DNA of 64,000 bases. Source: Pollenia angustigena. Lineage: Eukaryota > Arthropoda > Insecta > Diptera > Polleniidae. Below the pieces are notes generated by a model. It was not told the DNA's origin, ran no database searches, and saw only the letters and a program-made list of their open reading frames with translations. Where the stretch lies: the NCBI GenBank assembly GCA_930367215.1, contig OV884056.1, forward strand, positions 85,943,285 through 86,007,284, given 5' to 3'. The position numbers and the translations under genes were made by a program. Position 1 is the stretch's first letter, and each line of letters begins with the position of its first letter. This document shows positions 43,567 to 54,573 of the stretch, piece by piece.

Positions 43567-45686
43567 CTGGGGGGTGAGAAATTCCAAGTCAGGGTGATGG
43601 TACTAGGTCAGTATAGTAAAACCCTCAAAGGGTTTGGCGTTCGTATTTGTCAGTTTTTTTTATGACATTTTAAATTTTTTCCTTATCTTGATGTTTTTTT
43701 GTTTAACATAACTCGAGAACCACTTGTCCGATTTTGCTAAAACAAACTCAAAAAAATTTAGAATTACAATTTCTTTAATCCGTTCTTATAACGTTTTTCT
43801 TTATAATCAACAGTTTTGCCGGTAAAAATAAATTTGTGGAGAATTATAATTGATAAGTGCAAAAAAATGTTCAAGCCTGGATGTATGCAGCAGATTTTAT
43901 CACAAACCTGCACTGCAATTTTTATGACATTTTTTTTCCTTATCTTGATGTTTTTTTGTTTAACATAACTCGAGAACCACTTGTCCGATTTTGCTAAAAC
44001 AAACTCAAAAAAATTTAGAATTACAATTTCTTTAATCCGTTCATATAACGTTTTTCTTTATAATCAACAGTTTTGCCGGTAAAAATAAATTTGTGGAGAA
44101 TTATAATTGATAAGTGCAAAAAAATGTTCAAGCCTGGATGTATGCAGCAGATTTTATCACAAGCCTGCACTGCAATTTTTGTGACTTTTTTTAAGCGATC
44201 GGTGAAAATCGTCGGACTTTTGTTTGTTATTTGAAAGAATACACCCACATTCAGTGATGCCAACAGTAGGCGATTTCCCCTTTTCTAGGGATTTTTTTTC
44301 GGATCATTTTTATCTTCAATCGGATCTTAATAACTTCTTTTTATGGTGTTATCATGATATGATGGAGCTGAATCTTGTGAAATGCAAAAGCATGCGTTTT
44401 TATAGAAATAACTGTATTGCTGTTAATTATGCTTTTGGTTTTCATCAAGTGGAGTTGGTTGATTCGTTTCTTGATATTGGAGTCTTAGGATCCTAAATTA
44501 AACTTTGTTTCTCATATTACATTAACTGTTAATAAAGCTCGAGGCGTTCTTGGCTTAATTAAGCGCTGGGTTAAAAATTCACCGATCCATACATAACGAA
44601 GCAACTTTACGTATCACTCGTTAGACCAATCTTAGAATATGGGTCAATCATTTGGGATCCATTTTACAATATTCACAATTCTCGTATTGAATCGGTCCAA
44701 AAACAATTTTTATTATTCTGTTTACGTGATCTTCATTGGAGTTACTCGACAAACTTTCCTTCCTATGCTAGAAGACTGGCAGTAATAAATTTACCATCGC
44801 TCAAAAGTCGTCGTACAATGTTAAATGTTTCTTTTATGGTTAATCTTATTAATGGTAATGTTTGTTGTGATTTTCTGTAGAGTCTGCTAAATTTAATATA
44901 CCTTGTCGCAATACGCTTCATTATAATCTGCTTTTTGTTAAATTTTTTTAGAGAAAATTACGCTATTGCTGATCCTTTTTCGAGGTTATGTAGACAATTT
45001 AATTCTATGTCACAATTTGTTGATTTTTCTTATTGTTTTTCTTTATTCGTAAATTTTTATTTACTACATATATTCTGTAAATTTGTAGTATATTTTAAAA
45101 TGCATATTGTTTTTCATTAATTTTAAGTCAATATTGTTATTAGTCAGTAAGGATAATATCCATTGATTAAATAATTAAATAAATAAATATGCCCTAAAAT
45201 AAAAAATTGTGTCCTCTTTTCCCTACGGTTGAAATTTTCCGAAAAAAAATCCCTAGAAAAGGGGAAATCCCCTACTGTTGGCATCACTGAATGTGGGTGT
45301 ATTCTTTCAAATAACAAACAAAAGTCCGACGATTTTCACCGATCGCTTAAAAAAAAGTCACAAAAATTGCAGAGCAGGTTTGTGATAAAATCTGCTGCAT
45401 ACATCCAGGCTTGAACATTTTTTTGCACTTATCAATTATAATTCTCCACAAATTTATTTTTACCGGCAAAACTGTTGATTATAAAGAAAAACGTTATATG
45501 AACGGATTAAAGAAATTGTAATTCTAAATTTTTTTGAGTTTGTTTTAGCAAAATCATCAAAACATCAAGATAAGGAAAAAAAATGTCATAAAAAAAAAAC
45601 TGACACATACGAACGCCAAACCCTTTGAGGTTTTTACTATACTGACCTAGTACCATCACCCTGACTTGGAATTTCTCACCCCCCAG
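43567..45686. mobile_element. Foldback element Z with a non-LTR fragment in its loop
   Basis: Arms start CTGGGGGGTGAGAAATTCCA on both sides and extend to TTTTCTAGGGATTTTTTTTC (left, near 44300; right, near 45237). The left arm carries a 257-bp tandem duplication (CCTTATCTTGATG at 43681 and 43938); the right arm has one copy. Flanks do not show a clean duplication. The loop 44301-45236 holds reverse-transcriptase sequence. Confidence 0.82.
44305..45190 (+). pseudogene. jockey/CR1-type non-LTR 3' fragment
   Basis: Reading frames in succession give MMELNLVKCKSMRFYRN, then YVSLVRPILEYGSIIWDPF, NSRIESVQKQFLLFCLRDL and YARRLAVINLPSLKSRRTML, and finally FNSMSQFVDF, the usual order at the C-terminus of jockey/CR1-type reverse transcriptases. 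Frameshifts and stops are present. It ends with TTAAATAAATAAAT, typical of such 3' tails. It lies in the loop of foldback Z. Confidence 0.82.
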
Positions 45687-45689
45687 ATT

Positions 45690-46120
45690 GGCTGTTGTAC
45701 TGTGTAATAAGCGATATTCACCACTGCTGTAGCAATTTTCAACATTAATTTTCTTTGAATTCCAATAAGCTTTAACAACACTGATTTTTAATAATTTAAG
45801 TCAGCTGTTGTTAAAAATTTTGCTCCAAAAAAATAATTATTAAATAAAAGTAAAACAAACTAAAAACAAAAATTTTTATATCCAACACAATATAACCAGA
45901 AATCACAATATCACACAAATTGTACACAAACACAAGAAAAAAGTTAATAAAAAATACTTGCTTGCATAAAAAAGTACTAAACGCAGATGCAAAAAAAGTT
46001 ATTATCTAACACTCAATTATAGCTGGGGGTAAAAAATGTAACAAATTTGCCATTTATTTTTGCAACATATTGAGAAAGGAAAACGACAACGTTTCACATT
46101 TTTGCATATATTTTTAGAAT
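45690..46120. other. No gene seen
   Basis: A/T-rich, many AAAA and ACAA strings, no element ends. Confidence 0.5.
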
Positions 46121-46128
46121 AGAATATT

Positions 46129-46268
46129 CACCCTTATTGTGTTTGCCGTATTTAAAATAAGCCTACGACTGTTTGGTAATAGATTAAAGGAAAAATGTGC
46201 ATGTTCTCTTTAATCTATTACCAAACAGTTGTAGGAGTAATTTAAATACGCCAAACACAATAAGGGTG
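46129..46268. mobile_element. 140-bp foldback MITE AA (CACCCTTATTGTG ends)
   Basis: Arms CACCCTTATTGTGTTTG and complement extend to AATCTATTACCAAACAG, about 60 bp, with a short loop. A single diverged arm (CCAAACACAAAAGGGTGATT) occurs near 61831. Confidence 0.75.
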
Positions 46269-46308
46269 TATATTGTCAGAAAAGAAAACACCATAAATCT
46301 ATCTGCCT

Positions 46309-46421
46309 GTTTGTAGAACACGAACGCAAGACTCGTTCGTTAAACTTGCATTTAAAATAAAAGCAAAATTTCAAAATTTATTTTGTTTTAAATGCTAGTT
46401 AAGCGAGCGATTACTACAAAT
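46309..46421. mobile_element. Foldback MITE O, copy 2
   Basis: GTTTGTAGAACACGAACGCA at the left; the right arm is diverged (GCGAGCGATTACTACAAA). Same interior as 14554-14681 (CATTTAAAA(T/C)AAAA(G/A)CAAAATTTC). Confidence 0.65.
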
Positions 46422-46642
46422 ATGTAGTAAGATTGTGTTAATAGGAAGTGTGTTTATTTTGTTGTCGTAACTTCACACGTATGACATTTTGAATGATTTT
46501 TTTAAAGAGTTTTTCTCAGTTGTTTTTCTTATAGAAGATTGACAAGAACGAAAACTCATTTCTTACACACAATCAGAGAGTTACAGACAGGGCTGGGCAG
46601 TATTTGAAATACACGTATTTGAAATACGTATTGAAAATAAAA

Positions 46643-48208
46643 ACAAGTTAGAGTGCTATATTCGGCTGTGCCGAATCTTTGATACCCTCCACCGACAGTT
46701 CGAATGTTTAAGGAGTAATATCTGTATGATGTTATTATAATCTTAAACTGTGACGATTTGTTATTAATTATGGTTTAAGGCAACCAAACTGTTTTCCGGT
46801 AGTAGGGTTTATATGGGGCCTAGGGTAAATTATGGACCGATCATCACGAAATTTCACAGCGTCATTTCTAGTCCTATAAAACTGTGACGGGCCAAAATTT
46901 GTTATGATTGCATTATTTTTTACGGTTTTAGGCGTACTAAACTGTTTTCCGGTAGTAGGGTTTATATGGAGCCCAAGGTAAATTATGGACCGATCTTCAC
47001 GAAATTACACAGTTTTATTTCTTGTCCAATAAAACTTTGATGTACCAAATTTTGTTATGATAGCATTATTTTTTACGTTTTTAGGCGTACTAAGTTGTTT
47101 TCCGGGAGTAAAGTTTATATGGGGCCTATGGTAAATTATGAACCGATCTTCACGAAATTTCAAAGATTTATTTTTAGTTCTATAAAACTTTGATGTACCA
47201 AATTTTGTTATGATAGCATTATTTTTTACGGATTTAGGCGTACTAAACTGTGTTCCGGGAGTAAGGTTTATATGGGGCCCAGGGTAAGTTATGGACCGAT
47301 CTTCACGAAAGAACACAATTTTATTTCTTGTCCAATAAAACTTTGATGTACCAAATTTTGTTATGATAGCATTATTTTTTACGTTTTTAGGCGTACTAAG
47401 TTGTTTTCCGGGAGTAAAGTTTATATGGGGCCTATGGTAAATTATGAACCGATCTTCACGAAATTTCAAAGATTTATTTTTAGTTCTATAAAACTTTGAT
47501 GTACCAAATTTTGTTATGATAGCATTATTTTTTACGTTTTTAGGCGTACTAAGTTGTTTTCCGGAAGTAGGTTTTATATGGGGCCTATGGTAAATTATGG
47601 ACCGATCTTCACGAAACTTAACAGTTTAATTTCTAGTCCTATGTAACTGTGACTTGCCAAAATTTGTAATGATAGCATTGTTAGTTAGGGTTTTAGGCTT
47701 AATATACTGTTTTCCGGGAGTAGGGCTTATATGGGGCCTAGTGTAAATTATTGACGGATCTTCACGAAATTTCACAGCGTGATTTCCAGTTGAATAAAAC
47801 GAATTGATGCGAAATCTTATATCATTCTGTGCATTTTTCCACCATTTATGTTAGTTTTTGTAACAAAATTATCAATTTTTTTTAGGTGGTGGTTCCACAT
47901 TTTGATTCATAGCTCAGATCCTATTGAACCGATTTCGCTGAATTTCAATCCCAAACTGCTTAGGATAACTACAAGCAATTTGACACCAAGTTTGTTGATT
48001 TCTTTTGAGTTTTTCGAAAGTGAGCGTGTTTTCAACAGACGGACAGACGGACAGACGGACTCCGTCCATGGCTAAATCGACTTAAAATTACTCAAGGACC
48101 CAGAATATATATACTTTATAGGGTCTGAGATGAATAGTAAAAAAGTTTCACACGGAATGACAAACTGAATATACCCTCTTCACAACTAATTGTGGTGGAG
48201 GGTATAAA
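46643..48208 (+). mobile_element. Helitron/DINE-like dispersed repeat, copy 2, with 153-bp array
   Basis: Starts ACAAGTTAGAGTGCTATATT, hairpin TTCGGCTGTGCCGAA, then TACCCTCCACC. Ends GGTGGAGGGTATAAAA. Right part has GACGGACAGACGGACAGACG, TATATATACTTTATAGGG and TTCACACGGAATGACAAAC. The centre is replaced by a tandem array of seven 153-bp units. Confidence 0.72.
46744..47815. repeat. Seven tandem units of exactly 153 bp
   Basis: The CCGG in the GTTTTCCGG(T/G/A)AGTA motif starts at 46796, 46949, 47102, 47255, 47408, 47561 and 47714: every spacing is 153. Each unit contains TTATATGGGGCC, TTATGGACCGATCTTCACGA and GTTATGATAGCATT. Units three and five are almost identical, so the array also grew as a 306-bp dimer. 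As 153 is divisible by three, a minus-strand frame stays open for 154 codons (47005-47469) with a 51-residue repeat. Whether that frame is translated is doubtful. Confidence 0.92.
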
Positions 48209-48316
48209 AATACGTATTTTGTATTTTAAATACATGACGAGCAAGTATTTTACGTGACTAGCAAGTATTTTGTATTTTCAATACCGCAAACCATGTATTT
48301 TGCTCAACACTGGTTA

Positions 48317-48638
48317 CAGCCATACCTAAATAAGAGCGGCAGGTGGAAAGTTTTCTTTCGCTTAGTTCTTACCTCAAAATACCATACCTAAATAAAAGCG
48401 TCAACCTTGAGTCACCAACAGTGGAGATAAAACCGCTAGATTCATTTGAAAGCAGCTATGTTGCCATTATTTGCTAACAATAGCGGCCAACTTCACTATT
48501 AAACGCGCTGTTAAAATCGGATTTTCCAATTGCAAAGCGTTGCCACCGCGCTATTTCAGTATGCTAAATACAAATTGTATAGTCACCAGAACTTTTGTCA
48601 ACTTAAATACGCTTTCCGCTTTTATTTAGGTATGGCTG
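48317..48638. mobile_element. TA-flanked MITE BB, free-standing copy
   Basis: CAGCCATACCTAAATAAGAG and the complement (CTTTTATTTAGGTATGGCTG) are flanked by TA (48315-48316, 48639-48640). Interior blocks GCTAACAATAGCGG, ACTTCACTATTAAACG and CAATTGCAAAGCGTTG match the modules in both B elements. Confidence 0.82.
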
Positions 48639-48639
48639 T

Positions 48640-49560
48640 AGGATTTTCTAGACAGCTGATGGGGTTTTTTCACTCTCTCTCTTTCCGTTCTAGTCAATCT
48701 TCTATGGTTTTCCTTTAGTCGCTTCCCTATGCTGTTTATACCGTTCGTCACTCACTCACTCACATGGAAACATTCGTTCATTTTCATTTATTTATTCATT
48801 CAGTTCTTCGTTTATTTATTCGTTCATTTGTTCTTTTATTTAATGTTTAATTACGAAATTACTTAGGAAAACGTGTTGGCATACATAAAGAAATTGTTAT
48901 TATTATTATTATTGTGAATAACAGTTTTGTTATTGTTTTTATTTTTAATGTTTTGTTGTTTCATTTATATGCCATTTTATATTAAGAGAGTGTTTTCATA
49001 GTTTGGAATTTGCAAAGTAAAATTCTATCTTCTATCTTTTTGCATTAGAAATTATGAATATTTTTAAACATTTGAATTCTATGGCATGTTGATTATCTGA
49101 TGCTAATGTTAAGTAAAGATGATAAGAAATATATTTGTAGATATTTATTTAGAGAAACTTTATAAGCTTTTTAAGTTCCGTATTTAGGGATATATCAATA
49201 GAAAGATAGTTTTAGACAATAGGCAATAATTTTTTTTCGCATTGTATGGTGGACCCAGTCTTTTCGCTTGGAGATATCTCTCCGATCAGTCCTTACAAGC
49301 TGTTTTGTACGTTTTCCATTATAAGAGGGCAACTTTTACTTTGTAATCCTACAGGTGTCAAGATTTTGCCTGCCAACTTCTGCCAGCCTCGCATTAGAAG
49401 TGCTTTAAAAATGCGCTTGTATGTGTACCAAGAGTTTATTCAACTGGTATCGCCGTGGATAGAGCCAAAGCCGAAGATGCAGTTTTCTTGTAGAAGCCCT
49501 ATGTTCTCAAGTGGAATGAATAAAGAGGGGAAAACATGCCCGCATTTTTAATGCAACACA
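48640..49560. other. No clear gene; one unassigned open frame
   Basis: Contains short TCATT and TTATTATT repeats. The + frame 49246-49551 (101 codons) and its surroundings are richer in G+C than the flanks, but no domain is seen on either strand; an old retroelement piece is possible. A B-type tip (GTGGCCAGATTTGCC) lies at about 49564. Confidence 0.35.
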
Positions 49561-49728
49561 ACGGTGGCCAGATTTGCCGGTTTCTAGTCATTTTGGCGAT
49601 TTTAGCGCACAAAAGTAACGGATTGCCGATTTCATTTGCCGTATAAATATCCAGTTGGTCGTAAAGAAAACCTGTTTAAAATCTGCCACAACCAAATTTC
49701 CAAAACCAAATTTCATGCAAATTTTTAT

Positions 49729-50722
49729 TATACCCTTCACCACAGGTGGTGAATAGGGTATATATAAGTTTGTCATTCCGTTTGTAATTTCTATAATATT
49801 GATGTTAGACCCTATAAAGTATATATGTATATTCTGGGTCCTTATGAGGAGTGAAGTTGATTTAATGATGTCCGCCTGTCCGTTGAAATTTGTTTTCCGA
49901 AGACCCCATATATGATGGGGGCCAGGTTATTAAACATTTATATCACATATGCTCCGGAATTCTTTGCTATTGAAATTCAGCAAGATCGGTCCACAAATGG
50001 CTGAGATATGAATAAAAAACCACGACTGCCTCAAATTTTTTCCTTTAAAGGTCCAATTAGACGTGACATTACCATACCAACACTGTATTACCAAAACGAC
50101 ATAAACATACCATAAAAACCAATTCAATTATGGTTTCTACGGTCATACAGTGGCTATGGTAATACAGTGTTAGTAATGTGTTTTTTTTTTGTTGCTTTTT
50201 TTTATACCCTTCACTACAAGTGGTGGATTTTATTTGTAATGTGTTTAGTTTTACGCATACACCTACACATTAATGCATGTATATGATATGCCGCTCAAAT
50301 AAAGAAACAAAGTCATAGACTCAATATATTTTAATTTAACGCTTCTTTAGTAAAAGCATTCGTAGCCGAGTTGTTAAGTTGTCTCCTGAGACTGACGATA
50401 TTGCCAGTTCGAATCCCAAAAAGAATTTTTTTTAATATTTTTATTTATTTTTTTTTTTATGTTCTAAAAAACGATTTTAAGATTATAAAACGAATTTCAA
50501 TCATAAACTTTGGCAAAAGAGGAAACGGGCTTAGGTACATATATAAATTTTTTGTTTTTTTATATTCTTCGGCATGACGAAATGAAAAGTTGGCGTGGCT
50601 CATTAATATTTATTTATACCATCTAAAGAACGTTTTTTTTTATATATAACTTTTTGTTCTTATCTCATCATGGTGAAGGGTATATAAGATTCGGCATAGC
50701 CGAATATAGCACTCTTACTTGT
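49729..50722 (-). mobile_element. Helitron/DINE-like dispersed repeat, copy 3
   Basis: Inverted relative to copies 1 and 2: TATACCCTTCACCACAGGTG at the left, ATTCGGCATAGCCGAATATA and ACTCTTACTTGT at the right. It carries TGTCCGCCTGTCCG, TATAAAGTATATATG and a tRNA-like segment. A second internal TATACCCTTCACTACAAGTG at about 50202 suggests two copies joined, or one inside another. A small inverted repeat (ATTACCATACCAACACTGTA / TACAGTGTTAGTAATG) lies at 50063-50182. Confidence 0.65.
50352..50418 (+). repeat. tRNA-like segment, head different from the 23.4 kb one
   Basis: GTAGCCGAGTTGTTAAGTTG (A-box-like) and GCCAGTTCGAATCCC (B-box-like), followed by AAAAAGAATTTTTTTT and ATGTTCTAAAAAACG. The tail is shared with the segment at 23378-23452, but the tRNA-like heads differ. 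Not a functional tRNA. Confidence 0.55.
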
Positions 50723-52005
50723 TTTAGTTACAATTTTTAAAATCTTTTTTTTAAGTTGATTATTACATTGTTACGTTACTAACGTTTTTGGTTAATTTCC
50801 TTTGAAATAAACCTCTAGAGTTCTTTTCTTGCAACTTAAAAAAAAAAATAGGAAACGCAACAAAAAACACTTATTCCTTAAAAATACAAGCTAATAAATA
50901 CAACCTAACTCTTAACTAAATTTACTTACGTAACAATATTAACAAAACTTTTATTTACATTTTCAATTAAAGTTAATTTAATACGAACCTTTTTCTAGAC
51001 CTTCATTCCCCCCGCTTTGAGATGAAAACATAACAGTTTAATTACTTTGATGATTCCCTTTTCTTAAAATCAATCATGTGCAATATAATCCAATAAAAGT
51101 GTTGCCTTTATTTACTCCTTCACCCCTAACTCCTTCCTGTTTACGGAAGATTGGGAAAACAACAGACTCACACATTGTGCTGTTGTCAACGGTAACAGAA
51201 GTAAAAGTTCTTGAAGATGAATGAGAATAAACAATATGATTTCTGTTTTGCTACTTTTTTTAATTTGTTTTATAAATTTTTGTATGTATAGCAAAATACG
51301 TGTAAAATCGTATTTACGTATTAACGTACATAAAATCTACGTATCTGAATCACTTACATTCCATTGTAATGCATGTGAAAAGAAGGTTACATGATATTTT
51401 ATCGAAAAAGAAAATAACAAAAATTACATCATTCATCAGATGATGACTTTGTACCACCCTTGAAGAATAATCCATTAAAAAGTTGTCATTTGGAACGATT
51501 TGAAGTAGTAGTTGAGGACTTTTGGGCAAAAAAAAAAAAAAAAAAAAAAGTGCCCCAAGTTAGTAACGGAAAGAACAACATATTGTACTATTCAACACTT
51601 TTTGGACTAAATTTTAAGGAAATATCAAAGTTCGTAACGTACATAGTTTGCAACATTTCAGAAATTTAAAATTAAGGGTACTTGAATTAATAAACTTTGC
51701 AGGAGCAAATTTATTTTGTTGATATTATTCACTTTATATGAAGAGTTTAAAATATCCTGGACTTAAACTTTTATAAATAAGAAGACAAAATGCAACATCA
51801 GAATTTAATCTGATTATTTATAATAAAAGATTTTTTTGCAGACAACAAATCTGTTTTCGGTTTGAAAATGGCGTGCCGCCGCCACAAAATCTTTGTTTGG
51901 GTCGTAAAAGAGTTCAGCCATCTTAATGACTTTTTCTATGAACTCGAAAGTACCAATTTAGGATATAATAATCAAGGCTAGGTTAATACATACCCTAGAA
52001 GAACA
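50723..52005. other. No gene seen
   Basis: A/T-rich; the 51460-51669 frame includes a long A run (51529-51549) and no motif. Confidence 0.5.
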
Positions 52006-52010
52006 ATGAC

Positions 52011-52088
52011 ATGACAGTCATTTGATGCATCATTTGATGGGCATTGCTGATGACAGTCATTTGATGCATCATTTGATGGGCATTGCTG
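52011..52088 (+). repeat. 39-bp perfect tandem duplication
   Basis: ATGACAGTCATTTGATGCAT begins at 52011 and again at 52050; the two 39-bp units are identical by eye. TGATGCATCA inside is a palindrome. Confidence 0.85.
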
Positions 52089-52139
52089 ATGGGTTTATAC
52101 ATCAGAAGTTTCTATCATTTTATTAAGGGCAATATGAAA

Positions 52140-52743
52140 AAACTGATGTAAACATTCGTGTACGTGTGACATTTTTTCCCACTCATACTTGAGAACTTTA
52201 ATATATCCCAGTGGTATAAAAAGAAGCAATCGCCACTAATGACAGGCGAAATAGTTAGCACTTTTACTCAATCTGTACTACTGACTACTGATGTGGCATT
52301 CAAATCATACCTTCATCTTTTCCTGGTCACCAATATCTAGTGTTGACATGTTAAAATAGGTACCACCGTTTCGCTAGCTATTTCTATAGCTCCAAGTAAT
52401 GCAGAAAACAGTTTTTTTTCAACGACAAGTCAAAAAATGTGTATCCGAAATAGACCCCGTTACTGGAACAACAACAAAATCGCTTGCTTTTGCTATCACG
52501 TTTTGTAGATATAAGTAGCTAACCCTTATGGTAGGTAGAGGTTATGCAGAGAGGGGTCAATTGTCACCTCCAATGACATCACCATGTTAAATTCGCCCCT
52601 CGAAAGCATGTGAGGTAGATTGTGGTGGGACTAGCGGTAGTTCTTAAAGGGCTAACGAATATTCACGTACAGGACTAGCACGCTGTACCACTGGGATATA
52701 CGTGAATTTGATACAAAATTGAAAGTGTGTTAGTTTATAAGAT
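52140..52743. repeat. Possible decayed element with TATCCCAGTGGTA inverted ends
   Basis: TATCCCAGTGGTA near 52206 and TACCACTGGGATATA near 52694 are inverted; TTCGTGTACGTG / ATTCACGTACAG are also partly inverted. No ORF; family unknown. Confidence 0.35.
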
Positions 52744-53117
52744 CCCTGCAAATAAAATTGTACCACCTGATCCATTTTAACAAAATGGACTACTCCATGG
52801 ACTGGTCCGATGTAATGCAAGCATGGACCATGTCATTGTTAAAAAGTGTTTGTAGTGAAACGACATGTCTTCGTTTTTTAACGACATGCTTTCGTTTTTA
52901 AACGACTTTAAAACTAGTCCTCTTAAGTATACCATGGAGTAGTTTTAAAACTACTCCTTAGTGGTCCAAAGGTGGGGTATATGGTCCTCTCCTAGGACAT
53001 CGTAATGTTAAATATACCAGGTTTTTTCCATACGTTTGGGTTACTTTTGGACTAGTCCTGGTCCCTTGTGGACTACTCTTTACACGCGTGTTTAGACTGG
53101 TCCTATTATTTGCAGGG
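52744..53117. mobile_element. MITE EE (CCCTGCAAATAA ends)
   Basis: CCCTGCAAATAAAATTG and complement (TTATTTGCAGGG) enclose 374 bp full of GGACTAGTCC / GGACTACTCC and AACGACATG repeats in both orientations. No clear target duplication. Confidence 0.6.
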
Positions 53118-54573
53118 TTTTGTATGGGTTAGTTTCAAGCAGCCATTTCTTGTAGGGTACTTACATACATACCTACATATATCGTTATTATAATATATCA
53201 ACATCAGTCGGCTAAGGATTCCGTCAATACTGAACCGCCACTGTCTGTTTCCTAACGGCATATATTTCTAACAAGACATTTTTTCTTAACAAGAAAAACT
53301 GATGACAGATGGTCTGTCAGAAGAAAATAGTGCACGCTCTAATTGAAATTTTGACAGACGACTTTACGTCTGGTTTTTGCAGAAGCAATATTTTAAAGTT
53401 AGCACACGATATGTATGTATTTTGCAGTGGGAAATTGGACCAGATGTTTAAAACATGTCGTTTACAGGGAGCTTTTAAAAACTTACAAAAATTGGATTTT
53501 AATATGAATATGTATTGTAGGCACAAAACTTTCTTAAAATAAAATAGATTTTATTTAACGACGGCTTTTTACGAAAAATTTTTATGTCAAATTGTATGGA
53601 AAATGTGGCCTTGACGCAGTTCTGTTTAAACCACTTAACTCAACTAAAATGTATAAATCTCCCTTATATCCTGTTATACAAAACCGACTATAGAGTATCT
53701 TAATATTGCTCTATAAGTACTTATTTTCTATACTTTTACTCTATATTGCCCTTCCGGAAATTCTTTAATGTAGTTACTTACACGTACTTGTTTGTATAGT
53801 GCAGCTCTTGTTTTTAATCTATGAAACTTTTATTGTTTGAAGATTATTTAAGAGATATTTGTATGCACAGATGGATGGAGTGGGAGCAATGAAATTAAAC
53901 ATCAATATTTAAAGAAATGGTGTGTTTGCTTTCCAAGTCATTGACTAGTTAGTTATTCAATTGTTCCATAGAGATATGTATGTTATGTCTTTAATTTGTA
54001 AAATATCTTTATTGTTCTTTAAAAGTTTAAAGTTAAATTAAATTAGTAATAAATTTGAGATTTTAGGAATTTCTTGGAGAAGTAATTTCATTTGAAGTTA
54101 CGAAATAGCTGTAATAAGTGATGCCAACCAAAAACTTTTTTAACACGAACCTAAAACAACAAAAAAAAAAACATTTAAGGCCTAAACTAAAAACTACTTT
54201 TTACCAGACCGAATGTTCGGGTTCGGTGTCGGAGTTAAACAAAACTCAATGTTCGTTTAAATTTTTGCCGAACACGGAAATTTGCGAAACGAATTTTGTA
54301 AAAAAAAACAATTTTGTACGTGTCGTAGGTGGTTACAAGGTTGCCGCATGGCACATTTTTGTCTAAATTAGAAATAAAAAAATGATTCTTATGATAACTT
54401 TATTATTTTGGAAAAATCTAAAGAGATAAAAAGTCGTACGAATAAATCTAAAAGAAAACGTACATACATAAAAGCTTCATCATAATGAAAAGAACATAAC
54501 TCGGCATCATGTTTTTAATTTATAAAAGGTTCATTTAACGAAGTTTCATGGAAAATTTGTTTTATAAACCTGT
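53118..54573. other. No gene seen
   Basis: Frames at 53309-53542 (plus) and 53317-53526 (minus) overlap and share no recognisable motif; the frame at 54118-54366 is Asn/Lys-rich without a domain. Confidence 0.5.

Larger units (their letters stand above)
46588..48312. mobile_element. hAT-like element CC holding a Helitron/DINE-like repeat
   Basis: Left tip CAGGGCTGGGCAGTATTT and right tip (complement) CAGTGTTGAGCAAAATAC are imperfect inverted repeats. Flanks GTTACAGA (46580-46587) and GTTACAGC (48313-48320) agree at seven of eight bases. Next to each end are GTATTTTGAAATAC-type repeats. The insertion inside runs from 46643 to 48208. The right duplication overlaps the first four bases of module BB at 48317. 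Confidence 0.75.

Noticed and set aside
47005..47469. 154-codon ORF with three 51-residue repeats as a possible repeat protein
   Set aside because: Openness follows from the 153-bp unit lacking stops in one frame. The other units are not open, and the unit belongs to a mobile repeat. Kept only as a repeat.
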